Below, one piece after another: positions 47,492 to 58,028 of a stretch of 64,000 nucleotides of DNA (its first letter is position 1; each line of letters opens with the position of its first letter). The stretch spans positions 170,341-234,340 of the forward strand of contig NZ_JAFFZN010000006.1 in assembly GCF_017676385.1 (NCBI RefSeq), in the 5' to 3' direction. This stretch comes from Streptomyces spirodelae. Its GTDB lineage: Bacteria; Actinomycetota; Actinomycetes; Streptomycetales; Streptomycetaceae. The position numbers were made by a program, and so were the translations under genes. A model generated the notes under the pieces. The model saw only the letters and a program-made list of their open reading frames with translations, was not told the origin of the DNA and searched no databases.

Positions 47492-50007
47492 TGCGGGCGC
47501 CGCTTTCGTGGCTCCGGGAGTACGTGGACCTGCCGGCCTCCGAGACCGGCAGAAATGTGGCCGCCAGGCTGATCGCCGCCGGTCTCGAGGTCGAGACGGT
47601 CGAGCAGACCGGTGCCGGGCTCAAGGGCCCGCTGGTGGTCGGCCAGGTGCTGGCCATCGAGGAACTGACGGAGTTCAAGAAGCCGATCCGCTACTGCCAG
47701 GTGGATGTCGGCCGCGGCCCCGACGACCCGCAGAACCTCATCTGCGGTGCCACCAACTTCGCCGTCGGCGACAAGGTCGTCGTCGTGCTGCCGGGGGCCG
47801 AGCTGCCCGGCGGGTTCAAGATCAGCGCCCGTAAGACCTACGGCCACGTCTCGGAGGGCATGATCTGCTCCGAGCGGGAGCTGGGCATGGGCGAGGACCA
47901 CGGCGGCATCCTGGTGCTGCCGCCCGAGCACGAGGTGGGCACCGACGCGATCGAGCTGCTGGAGCTCGTCGACGAGGTCCTCGACATCGCGGTGACGCCG
48001 GACCGCGGCTACTGCCTGTCGCTGCGGGGCATCGCCCGCGAGACGGCCACCGCCTACGGGGTGCCGCTGCGCGACCCGGCGCTGCTGGACGTGCCCGCGC
48101 CCAACGCACACGGCTACCCGGTCAAGGTCGCCGACCCGCTGGGCTGCGACCGCTTCACCGCGCGCACCGTCACCGGGCTGCGGCCCGAGGCACAGTCCCC
48201 GATCTGGCTCACGCGCAGGCTGCAGAAGGCCGGAATGCGCCCGGTCTCGCTGCCTGTCGACATCACCAACTACGTGATGCTGGAGCTGGGCCAGCCGCTG
48301 CACGCCTACGACAGGTCCCGGATCGAGGGCCCCATCGGGGTGCGCCGCGCCGAGAGCGGCGAGGAACTGGTCACGCTCGACGGCACCAAGCGGGCCCTGG
48401 ACTCCGGTGACCTGGTCATCACCGACGAGCGCGGCCCCATCGGCCTGGCCGGGGTGATGGGCGGCGCCAACAGCGAGATCGCGGATGGTGACGGTGAAGC
48501 GCAGCGCACCACCGAGGTGGTGATCGAGGCCGCGCACTTCGACGCGGTCTCCGTCGCCCGTACCGCGCGCCGTCACAAGCTCTCCTCCGAGGCGTCGCGC
48601 CGCTTCGAACGGGGTGTCGACCCCGAGGCGGCATCGGCGGCGGCACAGCGCACCGTCGATCTGCTGGTGCTGCTCGCGGGCGGCACGGCCGAGCCGGGCG
48701 TCACCGAGATCACCACGCCGTCGGGTCCGCGTACGGTACGGATCGCCGCCGACCACCCGGACCAGGTCGCGGGCGTCTCCTACGGCCGCGAGACGGTCGT
48801 GCGCCGGCTCCAGCAGGTCGGCTGCGACGTGTACGGGGGCACCGGGCAGGACGAGCAGCTGACGGTCACCGTGCCGTCCTGGCGGCCCGATCTGACCGAC
48901 CCGAACGACCTGGCCGAGGAGGTCATCCGGCTGGAGGGCTACGAGAACCTGCCCTCCACGCTGCCCAGGCCGCTGCCGGGGCGCGGGCTGACCGAGCGCC
49001 AGCGGCTGCACCGCCGCGTCGGCCGCGCGCTGGCGGGCGCCGGCTACGTCGAGGCGCCGTCGTACCCCTTCGTGGGCGACGCCGTCTTCGACGCGCTGGG
49101 CCTGGCAGCCGACGACCCGCGCCGCCGCACCGTGCAGCTGGTCAATCCGCTCTCGGACGAGGAGCCGGGGCTGCGCACCACACTGCTGCCCGGGCTGCTG
49201 GCCGCGCTGCGCCGCAACGACGGACGCGGCAGCCACGACCTCGCGCTGTTCGAGACCGGGCTGGTCTTCCTGCCGACCGGCGCCGAGACCGCCGCCGAGC
49301 GGCCGCCGGTCACCCAGCGGCCCACCGCCGAGGAGCTGGCCGGTCTGGACGCGGCACTGCCCGAGCAGCCCCGGCACCTGGCCGTGGTGCTGGCGGGTGC
49401 CCGGGAGCGCGCCGGCTGGTGGGGCGGGGGTCGCCCCGCCGACTGGGCCGACGCCATCGAGGCCGCGCGCACCGTGGCAGCCGAGGCGGGCGCGGAGCTG
49501 ACCGTGGAGAGCGCCGCCTTCGCGCCCTGGCACCCGGGCCGGTGCGCGGCGCTGTACGTCCGGCTGGACGGCGAGCGGGTGGCGGCCGGGCACGCGGGTG
49601 AGCTGCACCCGCGCGTGGTGCAGGCCCTGGGGCTGCCGGAGCGCACCTGCGCCATGGAGCTGGATCTCGATCTGGTCGAGCGCGCTGCGGCCGGACCGGT
49701 GCGGAGCCCGCATGTGTCCACCTTCCCGGTGGCCACCCAGGACGTCGCCCTCGTGGTGGACGCGTCGGTTCCGGCGGCCGAGGTGGAGAGCGCGCTGCGC
49801 GCGGGCGCGGGCGAGCTGCTGGAGTCGCTGCGGCTGTTCGACGTCTTCACCGGCGAGCAGCTGGGCGCGGGACGCAAATCGCTCGCATATGCGCTGCGTT
49901 TCCGTGCGCCGGACCGCACGCTGAAGGCCGAGGAGGCATCCGTCGCGCGGGACGCGGCGGTCGCCGAGGCGGTCGAGCGGACGGGCGCGGTGCTGCGGGG
50001 CGCCTGA
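47491..50007 (+). CDS. pheT: Phenylalanyl-tRNA synthetase beta subunit
   Basis: The 838-residue subunit begins [17 protein letters not shown] and has the EMAP/OB domain with [20 protein letters not shown] and [27 protein letters not shown]. The editing B3/B4 domain and the C-terminal FDX-ACB (anticodon-binding) domain ([19 protein letters not shown]) follow. It edits mischarged Tyr-tRNA and binds the tRNA. A perfect intrinsic terminator follows. Confidence 0.96.
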
Positions 50008-50030
50008 GCGAGCCTCGCCCCGGCGTTCGA

Positions 50031-50066
50031 GGGGACATCCGTCACTGGCGGATGTCCCCTCATCTT
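50031..50066 (+). terminator. Intrinsic terminator after pheT
   Basis: GGGGACATCCG at 50031-50041 pairs with CGGATGTCCCC at 50049-50059, then TCATCTTTTC. The pheST operon ends here. Confidence 0.85.
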
Positions 50067-50127
50067 TTCGGGTGAGAAGCCCGGACGATCTTCTGACGGA
50101 CGGTCGGAGGCGGTTACGGGTGACGGC

Positions 50128-51744
50128 GTGGCAGCAGCGAACTCATCATCCCGCCCGGCGGACTCACCGCTCCGCAGCCTGATCCCTGCACGTATCGACC
50201 GGATGCCCTGGTCCGGCTTCCACACGAAGATGATCGCGGCGCTGGGCTGTGCGTGGATCCTGGACGGCCTGGAGATCACGGTCGCCAGCTCGGTCACCTC
50301 GGTCCTCACCCGCTCGGAGACTCTGGGGCTCTCCTCCAGCGAAGCCGGGCTGATCGCGACCGTCTACCTGGTCGGCCAGGTGACGGGTGCGCTCTTCTTC
50401 GGGCGGATGGCCGACCGCTTCGGACGCCGGAAGCTCTTCCTGCTCACGTTCGGCGTCTATCTGTTCGGCAGCGGGCTGACCGCGCTCACCTACGGCCAGG
50501 GGCCGGGCTGGGACATGTACCTGTACCTGACCCGCTTCATCGCCGGAACGGGCATCGGCGGCGAGTACGCGGCCATCAACTCGGCCATCCAGGAGATGAT
50601 GCCGGCGCGCTTCAGGGGCCGGGTCGACCTGCTGGTCAACGGCACCTACTGGGCGGGGGCCATGGTCGGCACCATCGCCGAGCTGATGATCCTCTCCACC
50701 TTCGACGACTCGGTCGCCTGGCGGATCGGCTTCCTGCTCGGCCCGGTGCTGGGCTTCTCCGTGCTGTTCGTACGCCGCCATCTGCCGGAGAGCCCACGCT
50801 GGCTGATCATGAACGGGCGGGAGGCCGAGGCCGAGGCCGCCATCGAGCGGATCGAGTCGGCGGTGCGCAGCCACGGCAAGAAGCTGCCGGCGGTGGACGA
50901 GCGGGACGCCATCGAGATCAGCGAGTCGGAGCACGCCACCTACGTCACGCTGCTGCGGGTGCTCTTCAAGGAGTACCCCAAGCGGGCCGTGCTGGCCTCG
51001 ACGCTGATGATCACGCAGTCGTTCCTGTACAACGCGATCTTCTTCACGTACACCCTGGTGCTGACGAAATTCTACGGAGTCTCCGACAAGGACGCGCCGA
51101 TGTATCTGCTGGCGTTCGCCGCGGGGAACCTGGCGGGACCGATTGTCCTGGGGCCGCTGTTCGACATCGTGGGCCGCCGCTGGATGATCGCGGGGACCTA
51201 TCTCTTCTCCGGGTGCGCGCTGGCGGTGACCGCGACGCTTTTCGTGGCCGATGTGCTGACCGCCACCACGCAGACCCTGGCCTGGTGCGTCATCTTCTTC
51301 TTCGCCTCGGCAGGGGCCTCTTCCGGCTATCTGACGGCGGGCGAGATCTTCCCGCTGGAGGTGCGGGGCAAGGCCATCGCGCTCTTCTTCGCCATCGGCC
51401 AGGCCGCGGGAGCCACCGGGCCCTACTTCTACGGCTGGCTCATCGGCGACGGGACCGAGCGGGGCAGGCTCTACATCGGCTTTCTGATGGGCGCCGTCAT
51501 CATGGTCGTCGGCGGGCTGGCGGAGACCTTCCTGGGGGTGGACGCCGAGCGCAAGTCGCTGGAGTCGGTCGCCAGGCCACTCTCGATGGTGCGGACCTCC
51601 GTCGGTGCGGCAGGCCGCCGTACGGTCAACAAGCTCAAGAAGCCGGGCGACAAGCCGGACCCGCCCGGCGACAAACCCGACTCGCCCGGCGACGAGCCGG
51701 ACCCGCCCGGCGACGAGCCGCATGCCGGCACCCCCGCGGTCTGA
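50128..51744 (+). CDS. MFS transporter (metabolite/sugar transporter type) with repetitive C-terminus
   Basis: The 538-residue protein has twelve membrane helices of the major facilitator type with GQVTGALFFGRMADRFGRRK in loop 2-3 and the sugar-porter-like PESPRWLIMNGREAEAEAAI after helix 6, so it resembles the sugar and metabolite/H+ symporter group. Substrate is unknown. GTG 50128 starts the protein. The C-terminal 40 residues are a seven-residue PGDKPDP/PGDEPDP repeat encoded by 21-bp DNA repeats. The gene is alone, separated from pheT by a terminator. Confidence 0.85.
   Translation: MAAANSSSRPADSPLRSLIPARIDRMPWSGFHTKMIAALGCAWILDGLEITVASSVTSVLTRSETLGLSSSEAGLIATVYLVGQVTGALFFGRMADRFGRRKLFLLTFGVYLFGSGLTALTYGQGPGWDMYLYLTRFIAGTGIGGEYAAINSAIQEMMPARFRGRVDLLVNGTYWAGAMVGTIAELMILSTFDDSVAWRIGFLLGPVLGFSVLFVRRHLPESPRWLIMNGREAEAEAAIERIESAVRSHGKKLPAVDERDAIEISESEHATYVTLLRVLFKEYPKRAVLASTLMITQSFLYNAIFFTYTLVLTKFYGVSDKDAPMYLLAFAAGNLAGPIVLGPLFDIVGRRWMIAGTYLFSGCALAVTATLFVADVLTATTQTLAWCVIFFFASAGASSGYLTAGEIFPLEVRGKAIALFFAIGQAAGATGPYFYGWLIGDGTERGRLYIGFLMGAVIMVVGGLAETFLGVDAERKSLESVARPLSMVRTSVGAAGRRTVNKLKKPGDKPDPPGDKPDSPGDEPDPPGDEPHAGTPAV
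51645..51728 (+). repeat. 21-bp tandem repeat at the 3' end of the MFS gene
   Basis: Four 21-bp units encode Pro-Gly-Asp-Lys/Glu-Pro-Asp-Pro/Ser. They keep the frame and alter only the C-terminal cytosolic tail. Confidence 0.9.
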
Positions 51745-51806
51745 GGGCGGGGGTGCCCGGGGGCGGGGTCCCGGTGCGGTGGGGGCCGGGCGCGGTGGGA
51801 CCCCGC

Positions 51807-52679
51807 TCAGGAGTAGGTGTAGAAGCCGGCTCCCGCTTTGCGGCCCAGGCGGCCCGCGTCGACCATGCGCTGGAGGAGCGGGGGAGCGGCGTACAGCGGC
51901 TCCTTGAACTCGGAGTACATCGAGTCGGCGACCGAGGCGACGGTGTCGAGGCCGATGAGGTCGGTGAGCTTGAGGGGGCCCATGGGATGGGCGCAGCCGA
52001 GCTCCATGCCGTTGTCGATGTCCTCGCGGCTGGCGATGCCCGACTCGAACATCCGGATGGCTGAGAGCAGATACGGGATCAGCAGCGCGTTGACCACGAA
52101 ACCGGAGCGGTCCTGCGCGCGGATGGTGTGCTTGCCCAGCACCTGGCCGACCACGGCCTCGGCCCGCTTGACGGTCTCCTCGCCGGTGGTAAGCGCCGGG
52201 ATGAGCTCGACCAACTGCTGGACCGGCGCCGGGTTGAAGAAGTGGATGCCGATGACCTGGTCGGGGCGCGAGGTCGCGACGGCGAGCTTCACCAGCGGGA
52301 TCGAGGAGGTGTTCGAGGCCAGGATGGCGTCGGCACGGGTCACCACCTGGTCGAGCACCTGGAAGATTTCCGTCTTGACCTGCTCATTCTCGATCACGGC
52401 CTCGATGACCAGGTCGCGGTCGGCGAAGTCGCCCAGGTCGGTGGTGAAGGAGAGCCGCTCCAGCGCGTCGTCGCACTCCTGCTGAGTGATCTTGCCGCGG
52501 TCGGCTGCCTTGCCGAGCGAGTTGACCAGCCGGGTGCGGCCGAGCTCCAGGGCCTCACCGGTGGTCTCCGCGACCATCACCTCCAGGCCGGACCGCGCGC
52601 ACACCTCCGCGATACCCGCACCCATCTGGCCACAGCCCACCACTCCGACGCGTTCCACGCCGGCTACAGACTCCGTCAC
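51807..52679 (-). CDS. 3-hydroxybutyryl-CoA dehydrogenase
   Basis: The enzyme reduces acetoacetyl-CoA or oxidises 3-hydroxybutyryl-CoA with NAD(P). The 290-residue protein has the Rossmann motif VGVVGCGQMGAGIAEVC, LVIEAVIENEQVK, ASNTSSIP and IHFFNPAPVQQLVELIP with the catalytic His, and the C-terminal helical domain with DRSGFVVNALLIPYLL and GAGFYTYS. GTG 52679 (AAAGG, 6 bases spacing) is chosen; GTG 52703 is an alternative adding eight residues. It may act in fatty-acid, butyrate or polyhydroxybutyrate-type metabolism. Confidence 0.92.
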   Translation of the reverse strand: MTESVAGVERVGVVGCGQMGAGIAEVCARSGLEVMVAETTGEALELGRTRLVNSLGKAADRGKITQQECDDALERLSFTTDLGDFADRDLVIEAVIENEQVKTEIFQVLDQVVTRADAILASNTSSIPLVKLAVATSRPDQVIGIHFFNPAPVQQLVELIPALTTGEETVKRAEAVVGQVLGKHTIRAQDRSGFVVNALLIPYLLSAIRMFESGIASREDIDNGMELGCAHPMGPLKLTDLIGLDTVASVADSMYSEFKEPLYAAPPLLQRMVDAGRLGRKAGAGFYTYS

Positions 52680-52856
52680 CTCGTGCCTTTCGCTGAATTT
52701 CACGGTCCTCGGCAGGATCGCCCGCCTCCACGAGGGCGCCGGGACGCACCGCCTCGCCGCCCGACGTTACCTGTGCGACGGCGGGGTAGGGCGGCCGGGG
52801 GCGAAAGGTCACCTATGTCTGAACCGGCCGGTCGTCCGCCCCTGGCGGATACGCCG

Positions 52857-52885
52857 GCGGCGCCCGCACCTGGTGCGGGCGCCGC
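52857..52885 (-). terminator. Long hairpin downstream of the DUF1918 gene
   Basis: GCGGCGCCCGCACC and its exact complement are separated by one base (a 14-bp palindrome). It is placed to end the minus-strand DUF1918 transcript; the 52704-52918 gap holds no gene. Confidence 0.55.
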
Positions 52886-52918
52886 GGAGGAGGGGGGCCG
52901 CAGGGCCCTCCCGGTGGG

Positions 52919-53125
52919 TCAGCGCTTGTCCTCGTGCGGTTCCCGGCGGCCCTGCACGACGGAGTCGGGGCCGGGGGAGACCACGGCCTCGTGGCCGTCG
53001 TCGAAGCGCACGCGGTACGGGGGCTCGCCCTTGGTGCCCATGACCTCGACGATCTCCGCCGTACGGTCGTGCTGCCCCACGGTCCTTCCGTGCATCAGCA
53101 GTTGGTCGCCTCTGTTCGCTCGCAT
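52919..53125 (-). CDS. DUF1918 small protein
   Basis: The 68-residue protein begins MRANRGDQLLMHGRTVGQHD and contains EIVEVMGTKGEPPYRVRFDDGHEAVVSPGPD, the DUF1918 beta-rich fold of unknown role. ATG 53125 has GGAGGG upstream. It stands between the HbdA-type gene and the DMT transporter gene on the same strand. No binding or catalytic residue is evident. Confidence 0.88.
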   Translation of the reverse strand: MRANRGDQLLMHGRTVGQHDRTAEIVEVMGTKGEPPYRVRFDDGHEAVVSPGPDSVVQGRREPHEDKR

Positions 53126-53151
53126 GACACATGCCCTCCAGTTCCCGGTGG

Positions 53152-54174
53152 TCAGGCGCGGCTGCGCTGTACGACCACGATGCACACCAGCACGGCGAGC
53201 GCCGCCGCCGGCGCGGCGGGAGAAAGGCGCTCACCGACTAGGAGCACCGCCCACACCAGCGTAAGCAGCGGCTGCCCGAGTTGCACCTGGCTGGTTCGAG
53301 CCACTCCGGCGAGCCCCATCGCGCGGTACCAGAAGAACATCCCCACGAACTGCGAGCAGACCGCGCCCCACACCAGCCCGGGCACGGAGTGTGCGGTCAG
53401 TGTCACCGGTTCGTGTGCCAGTGCGAGGGCGGCGCCGACCAGGGCGACCGGCAGACAGCACACCACCGCCCACCCGATCACCTCCAGCGCGGGCAGCTCC
53501 CGTGCCAGCCTGCCGCCCTCGGCGTACCCGGCGGCGCAGATCAGCAGCGCCCCGCACAGGTACAGGTCGCCGACGCCGGGGGCACCACCGCTCTGGTGGA
53601 GCGCGAACGCGACCACCACGGCGGCGCCCGCCACCGCCGCCACCCAGAACAGCGGCGCGGGCCGGGACCCGGTGCGGACCGACGAGTAGAGGGCCGTCGT
53701 CAGCGGGAGCAGGCCCACTACCACCGCCGCGTGCGAGGTGGTGGAGGTCTGCAGGGCGAGGGTGGTCAGCAGCGGGAATCCGATCACGACGCCGGAGGCG
53801 GCGAGCGCGAGCCCTCCCCAGTGCCGCCGCGCCGGAAGCGGTACCCGGCGCACCAGGAGCACTCCGCCGGCGACGAGCCCCGCGATCACGGCCCGCAGCG
53901 ACGTCGCCGACCAGGGGCCGAACCCCTCCAGCGCCCAACTGGTCGCGGGGAAGGTCAGCGAGAAGAGGACGACTCCGAGCACGGCGAACACGACCCCGGT
54001 GCGGGAGCTTCGCGGGACCTTGCTCAGCCCCTGCCCCTGCCTGTCCGCTGCGGACCGCGGGTGACTTGTGGCTGAGCGTGCAGTTCCCCGGGCCCCTGGC
54101 GGGGCGGATATCCGCGCCCCCGTGGCCGGCGCTGCTATCCAAGTGGAGAGAGTAGCGCTATCATTGATTCTCAT
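53152..54174 (-). CDS. EamA/DMT-family transporter (start uncertain)
   Basis: The protein has ten hydrophobic helices with two EamA repeats (FSLTFPATSWALEGFGPWSATSL type and LVWGAVCSQFVGMFFWYRAM), the pattern of drug/metabolite exporters. The frame is open to ATG 54174, but its first 60 residues are not membrane-like, cross an intergenic repeat and touch the start of the divergent MocR gene. The true start is probably near 53991 (GTG) or another unmarked codon. It is divergent from a MocR/PdxR-type regulator, which likely controls it. Confidence 0.82.
   Translation of the reverse strand: MRINDSATLSTWIAAPATGARISAPPGARGTARSATSHPRSAADRQGQGLSKVPRSSRTGVVFAVLGVVLFSLTFPATSWALEGFGPWSATSLRAVIAGLVAGGVLLVRRVPLPARRHWGGLALAASGVVIGFPLLTTLALQTSTTSHAAVVVGLLPLTTALYSSVRTGSRPAPLFWVAAVAGAAVVVAFALHQSGGAPGVGDLYLCGALLICAAGYAEGGRLARELPALEVIGWAVVCCLPVALVGAALALAHEPVTLTAHSVPGLVWGAVCSQFVGMFFWYRAMGLAGVARTSQVQLGQPLLTLVWAVLLVGERLSPAAPAAALAVLVCIVVVQRSRA
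54049..54104. repeat. Streptomycete-type intergenic repeat, copy 2
   Basis: TTGTGGCTGAGCGTGCAGTT with CCCCGGGCCCCTGGCGGGG resembles the repeat at 40074-40121 in both sequence and layout. It lies inside the doubtful 5' extension of the DMT transporter frame. Confidence 0.55.
54134..54162. promoter_or_regulatory. Candidate operator between the DMT transporter and MocR genes
   Basis: GCTATC occurs at 54134-54139 and 54157-54162 (23 bases apart) and the palindrome TAGCGCTA lies at 54153-54160, in the short gap upstream of the MocR start. MocR regulators often use direct repeats. Confidence 0.35.
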
Positions 54175-55630
54175 GTCTGAGCGTAGCAGCGTTGCTGAGC
54201 TGGCCGCTTCCTTGCGAAGTGAGCTGGACCGCTACTCTCCAGGGGAGAAGCTGCCGTCCAGTCGGGCGCTGGTCGAGCGGTTCAGGGCCAGCCCGGTCAC
54301 CGTTTCGCGGGCACTGGCCGTGCTGGCCGCCGAGGGCCTGGTGGTCACCCGGCCCGGAGTCGGCGCGTTCCGTGCCGAGCCGCGTCCGGCACCGGGCGCG
54401 CTCCAGCAGCCCGGCGACGTCTCGTGGCAGGAGGTGACGCTGAGCGCCGAGACCTCCGCCGACCAGGTGCCCCGCAGCGTCGACGCGAGCGGCCTGACCA
54501 CCACGCTCGAGACCCCGCCCGGCGTGCTCGACCTGGGCGGCGGCTATCTGCCGCCCGGACTCCAGCCGGAGAAGGCCCTCGCCGACGCGCTCGCCCGCGC
54601 GGGGCGCCGGCCCGGCGCGTGGCGGCGGCCGCCCCTGGAAGGGGTGGAGGAGCTGCGCGGCTGGTTCGCGCGGGAGATCGGCGGACGGTCCGGCACCGTC
54701 GCCGCCGAGGACGTGCTGGTCACCGCGGGCGGACAGGCGGCGCTCACCACCGCGCTGCGCGCCCTCGCGGCCCCGGGCGCCGCCGTACTCGTGGAGTCCC
54801 CGACCTACCCGGGCATACTCGCCGCCGCACGGGCCTCGGGACTGCGCCCCGTGCCGGTGCCCGTGGACGCCCACGGCGTACGCCCCGAGCTGCTGGCGGA
54901 CGCGTTCCGGGCCAGCGGCGCACGCGTGTTCGTCTGCCAGCCGCTGTTCCAGAACCCCACAGGGGCCGTCCTCGCGCCCGAGCGTCGAGGTGAGGTGGTG
55001 CGGGTGGCGCGCGAGTCGGGAGCGTTCGTGATCGAGGACGACTTCGCCCGGCACCTCGCCCACCAGGACGCCGGGCCGCTCCCGCCCGCTCTGCGCGCCG
55101 AGGACCCCGACGGCGTCGTCGTCCACGTCCGCTCCTTGTCCAAGGCGACCTCGCCCAGCCTGCGGGTGGGCGCGCTGGCCGCGCGCGGGCCGGTGCTGGA
55201 GCGGCTGCGTGCCATTCAGATCGTCGACAGCTTCTTCGTGCCCCGGCCGCTGCAGGAAGCGGCGCTCGAACTGGTCGGCGCTCCCGCCTGGCCGCGGCAT
55301 CTGCGGACCATCGCAGCCGAGTTGCGTACCCGCCGCGCGCTCATGGCCGGCGCGCTCGCCGCCGAGCTGCCCGCGCTCGGCCTCGACCACCTACCCCGCG
55401 GCGGCTACCACCTGTGGCTGCGGCTCCCCGACGGGACGGACGAGCACGCACTCATGGCCGCGGCACTGCGCGCAGGGGTCGCCGTCGCGCCGGGCCGCTC
55501 CTACTTCGCCGCCGAGTCCCCGGCCCCCTACCTGCGGCTGGCGTTCGGCCCCGCGGCGGCCGAGGGGGACATCGTGGAGGGGGTACGACGCCTCCGTACG
55601 GCTTGCGCGTACACGCTGCCCGGCGGATGA
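54173..55630 (+). CDS. MocR/PdxR-type regulator (GntR HTH fused to an aminotransferase fold)
   Basis: The 485-residue protein has an N-terminal GntR winged helix (SPGEKLPSSRALVERFRASP, VTVSRALAVLAAEG, about residues 20-70) and a class I aminotransferase-like domain with NPTGAVLAPERRGEV and the PLP-binding segment VHVRSLSKATSPSLRVG. Such proteins sense PLP or PLP adducts. It is divergent from a DMT exporter gene, a recurrent pairing. ATG 54173 is used. Confidence 0.9.
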   Translation: MSERSSVAELAASLRSELDRYSPGEKLPSSRALVERFRASPVTVSRALAVLAAEGLVVTRPGVGAFRAEPRPAPGALQQPGDVSWQEVTLSAETSADQVPRSVDASGLTTTLETPPGVLDLGGGYLPPGLQPEKALADALARAGRRPGAWRRPPLEGVEELRGWFAREIGGRSGTVAAEDVLVTAGGQAALTTALRALAAPGAAVLVESPTYPGILAAARASGLRPVPVPVDAHGVRPELLADAFRASGARVFVCQPLFQNPTGAVLAPERRGEVVRVARESGAFVIEDDFARHLAHQDAGPLPPALRAEDPDGVVVHVRSLSKATSPSLRVGALAARGPVLERLRAIQIVDSFFVPRPLQEAALELVGAPAWPRHLRTIAAELRTRRALMAGALAAELPALGLDHLPRGGYHLWLRLPDGTDEHALMAAALRAGVAVAPGRSYFAAESPAPYLRLAFGPAAAEGDIVEGVRRLRTACAYTLPGG

Positions 55631-55783
55631 GGCGGCGCCGCCCGAGCGGCCCGGGCACCCGTCCCTTCCCGGCCCGGAACCCGGCGCCGGCCCGGGCGGC
55701 TGAGACCCTTCCGCCCCAACTCGCGGAAAACTGCCGGGTGTCCGCCTCTCGAACACCTGGCGCCACGGCTCTACCCTCACCGC

Positions 55784-56350
55784 ATGCACGTGCGTATGAC
55801 GCTGCTCGCCGCCGGCCGCAGCTCCCCCGTGGCGGACGTGCGCTTCGACGACGACCGGTCCCTGGACGCCACCGGATGGGAGGAGGTCGTCCGAAGAGCC
55901 CCCTCGCTCTCCTACCTCGCCGCGGCGGAACTGCGCTACTGCTCGCCGTCGCCCCGCTGCCGGGAGACCGGCGCCGTGCTCGGCCTCACCCCGCTCGCCC
56001 AGCCGGCGCTGCTCGACTGGGACATGGGCCGCTGGCGCGGCGCCACCCTCGCCGAGGTGACGGCGCGCGAGCCGGAGGCGGTCCAGCAGTGGTGCACCGA
56101 TCCGCGCTCGGCCCCGCACGGCGGCGAGTCCCTGCTGTCCTTCATCCGCCGGATCGGCGGCTGGCTGGACACCCGTCCGACGGCGGCGGGGGAGTGGGCA
56201 GTCGCCGTCACCGAACCGTCCGTGTTACGGGCGGCGCTGTGCTACGTCCTCAAGGCCCCGCCGCACACCTACTGGCACATCGAGACGCGGCCCCTCGCCA
56301 CCCTCACCCTGACCGGCCGCACGGGAGAGTGGCGGCTAGGTCTGCTGTGA
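55784..56350 (+). CDS. Histidine-phosphatase-like protein lacking the RHG motif
   Basis: The 188-residue protein resembles the histidine phosphatase superfamily (phosphoglycerate mutase fold) with LDWDMGRWRGATLAEVTARE, HGGESLLSFIRRIGGWL (the second Glu/His region) and VTEPSVLRAALCYVL. The usual N-terminal Arg-His-Gly nucleophile is replaced by Ala-Ala-Gly-Arg (MTLLAAGRSS), so it is probably catalytically inactive or changed. It starts at ATG 55784, after a 150-base gap behind the MocR gene. Its 3' end overlaps the convergent gene by 15 bases. Confidence 0.65.
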   Translation: MHVRMTLLAAGRSSPVADVRFDDDRSLDATGWEEVVRRAPSLSYLAAAELRYCSPSPRCRETGAVLGLTPLAQPALLDWDMGRWRGATLAEVTAREPEAVQQWCTDPRSAPHGGESLLSFIRRIGGWLDTRPTAAGEWAVAVTEPSVLRAALCYVLKAPPHTYWHIETRPLATLTLTGRTGEWRLGLL

Positions 56351-56833
56351 CCGGGAGTGGGCGGCCCGGTGGAGGACCTGCAGCAGCTCGAAGCGTTCGG
56401 CCTCCGGGGTGCGCCGGCCGTCGGCCATCGCGCGGGCGAGCCGGGAGAAGGGCTCAGGCCCCTCGCCGGGAGCGCCCTCCTCGCGGGCCAGCAGATCCCC
56501 CAGCGCCCGCCACACCGCGGCGCGGCGCTCGGCCGCCTCGCCGCTTTCCGGACCGCTGTCCGCCGCGGCCCGGGACGCGAGGTCGGCCCGCAGTCCGCTG
56601 CGGCCCTCGGGCGGACCGCAGCCGTCCAGGACGGCCAGCGCCAGAGTGCACAGCGCGTCGTCGGCCAAGCCGTTGTGCCGCGCGGCCAGCTCCGCGCCGT
56701 AGCGCTCCATCTCCGGCACGGCGCCGGGTCCCAGCCCTGCGAGGAAGGAGCGGAAGGGCTCCTCCGCCGTCAGGGACGAGCCCCCCAGGCCCAGCTCGTC
56801 GAGCAGTTCCATACCTTCAGCGCCTTCGGTCAC
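56336..56833 (-). CDS. Hypothetical protein, Ala/Glu/Leu-rich
   Basis: A 165-residue protein of unknown function. The start (GTG 56833 or ATG 56813) is uncertain. The protein is mostly helical and lacks Cys-rich motifs, membrane helices or a signal peptide; it contains RYGAELAARHNGLADDALCT and RLARAMADGRRTPEAERFEL. It is between the histidine-phosphatase-like gene (convergent, 15-base overlap) and the aldo/keto reductase gene on the same strand. I recognise no family. Confidence 0.5.
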   Translation of the reverse strand: MTEGAEGMELLDELGLGGSSLTAEEPFRSFLAGLGPGAVPEMERYGAELAARHNGLADDALCTLALAVLDGCGPPEGRSGLRADLASRAAADSGPESGEAAERRAAVWRALGDLLAREEGAPGEGPEPFSRLARAMADGRRTPEAERFELLQVLHRAAHSRSQQT

Positions 56834-56901
56834 GGTGACAAGTATGGACGCGGGGACCGACAGTGCGGGCCCGCGCCCGAGCTGCCGTCGGCCCGGTCCG
56901 C

Positions 56902-57888
<987 letters not shown>

Positions 57889-57973
57889 ACTGATACCTCC
57901 TGATGCGGGGGCGCCGGGCGGTTGTTCTCGTGACCGGGCGCCGGTTGCTGCGATCTGGTCGCTGACGCTAGGT

Positions 57974-57991
57974 GTTGGAGCGCGCTCCAAC
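57974..57991. promoter_or_regulatory. Perfect 18-bp palindrome upstream of the aldo/keto reductase
   Basis: GTTGGAGCGCGCTCCAAC is a perfect inverted repeat. It looks like a TetR- or MerR-type operator, but no regulator gene lies beside it. Confidence 0.6.
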
Positions 57992-58028
57992 GCAAACCCC
58001 GTTCCGCCCTCCCGTCCCGCCCGCCGTC

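Noticed and set aside
54068..54172. N-terminal extension of the MocR gene upstream of 54173
   Set aside because: The added residues cross the intergenic repeat and are not conserved-looking; the HTH begins shortly after the ATG at 54173.
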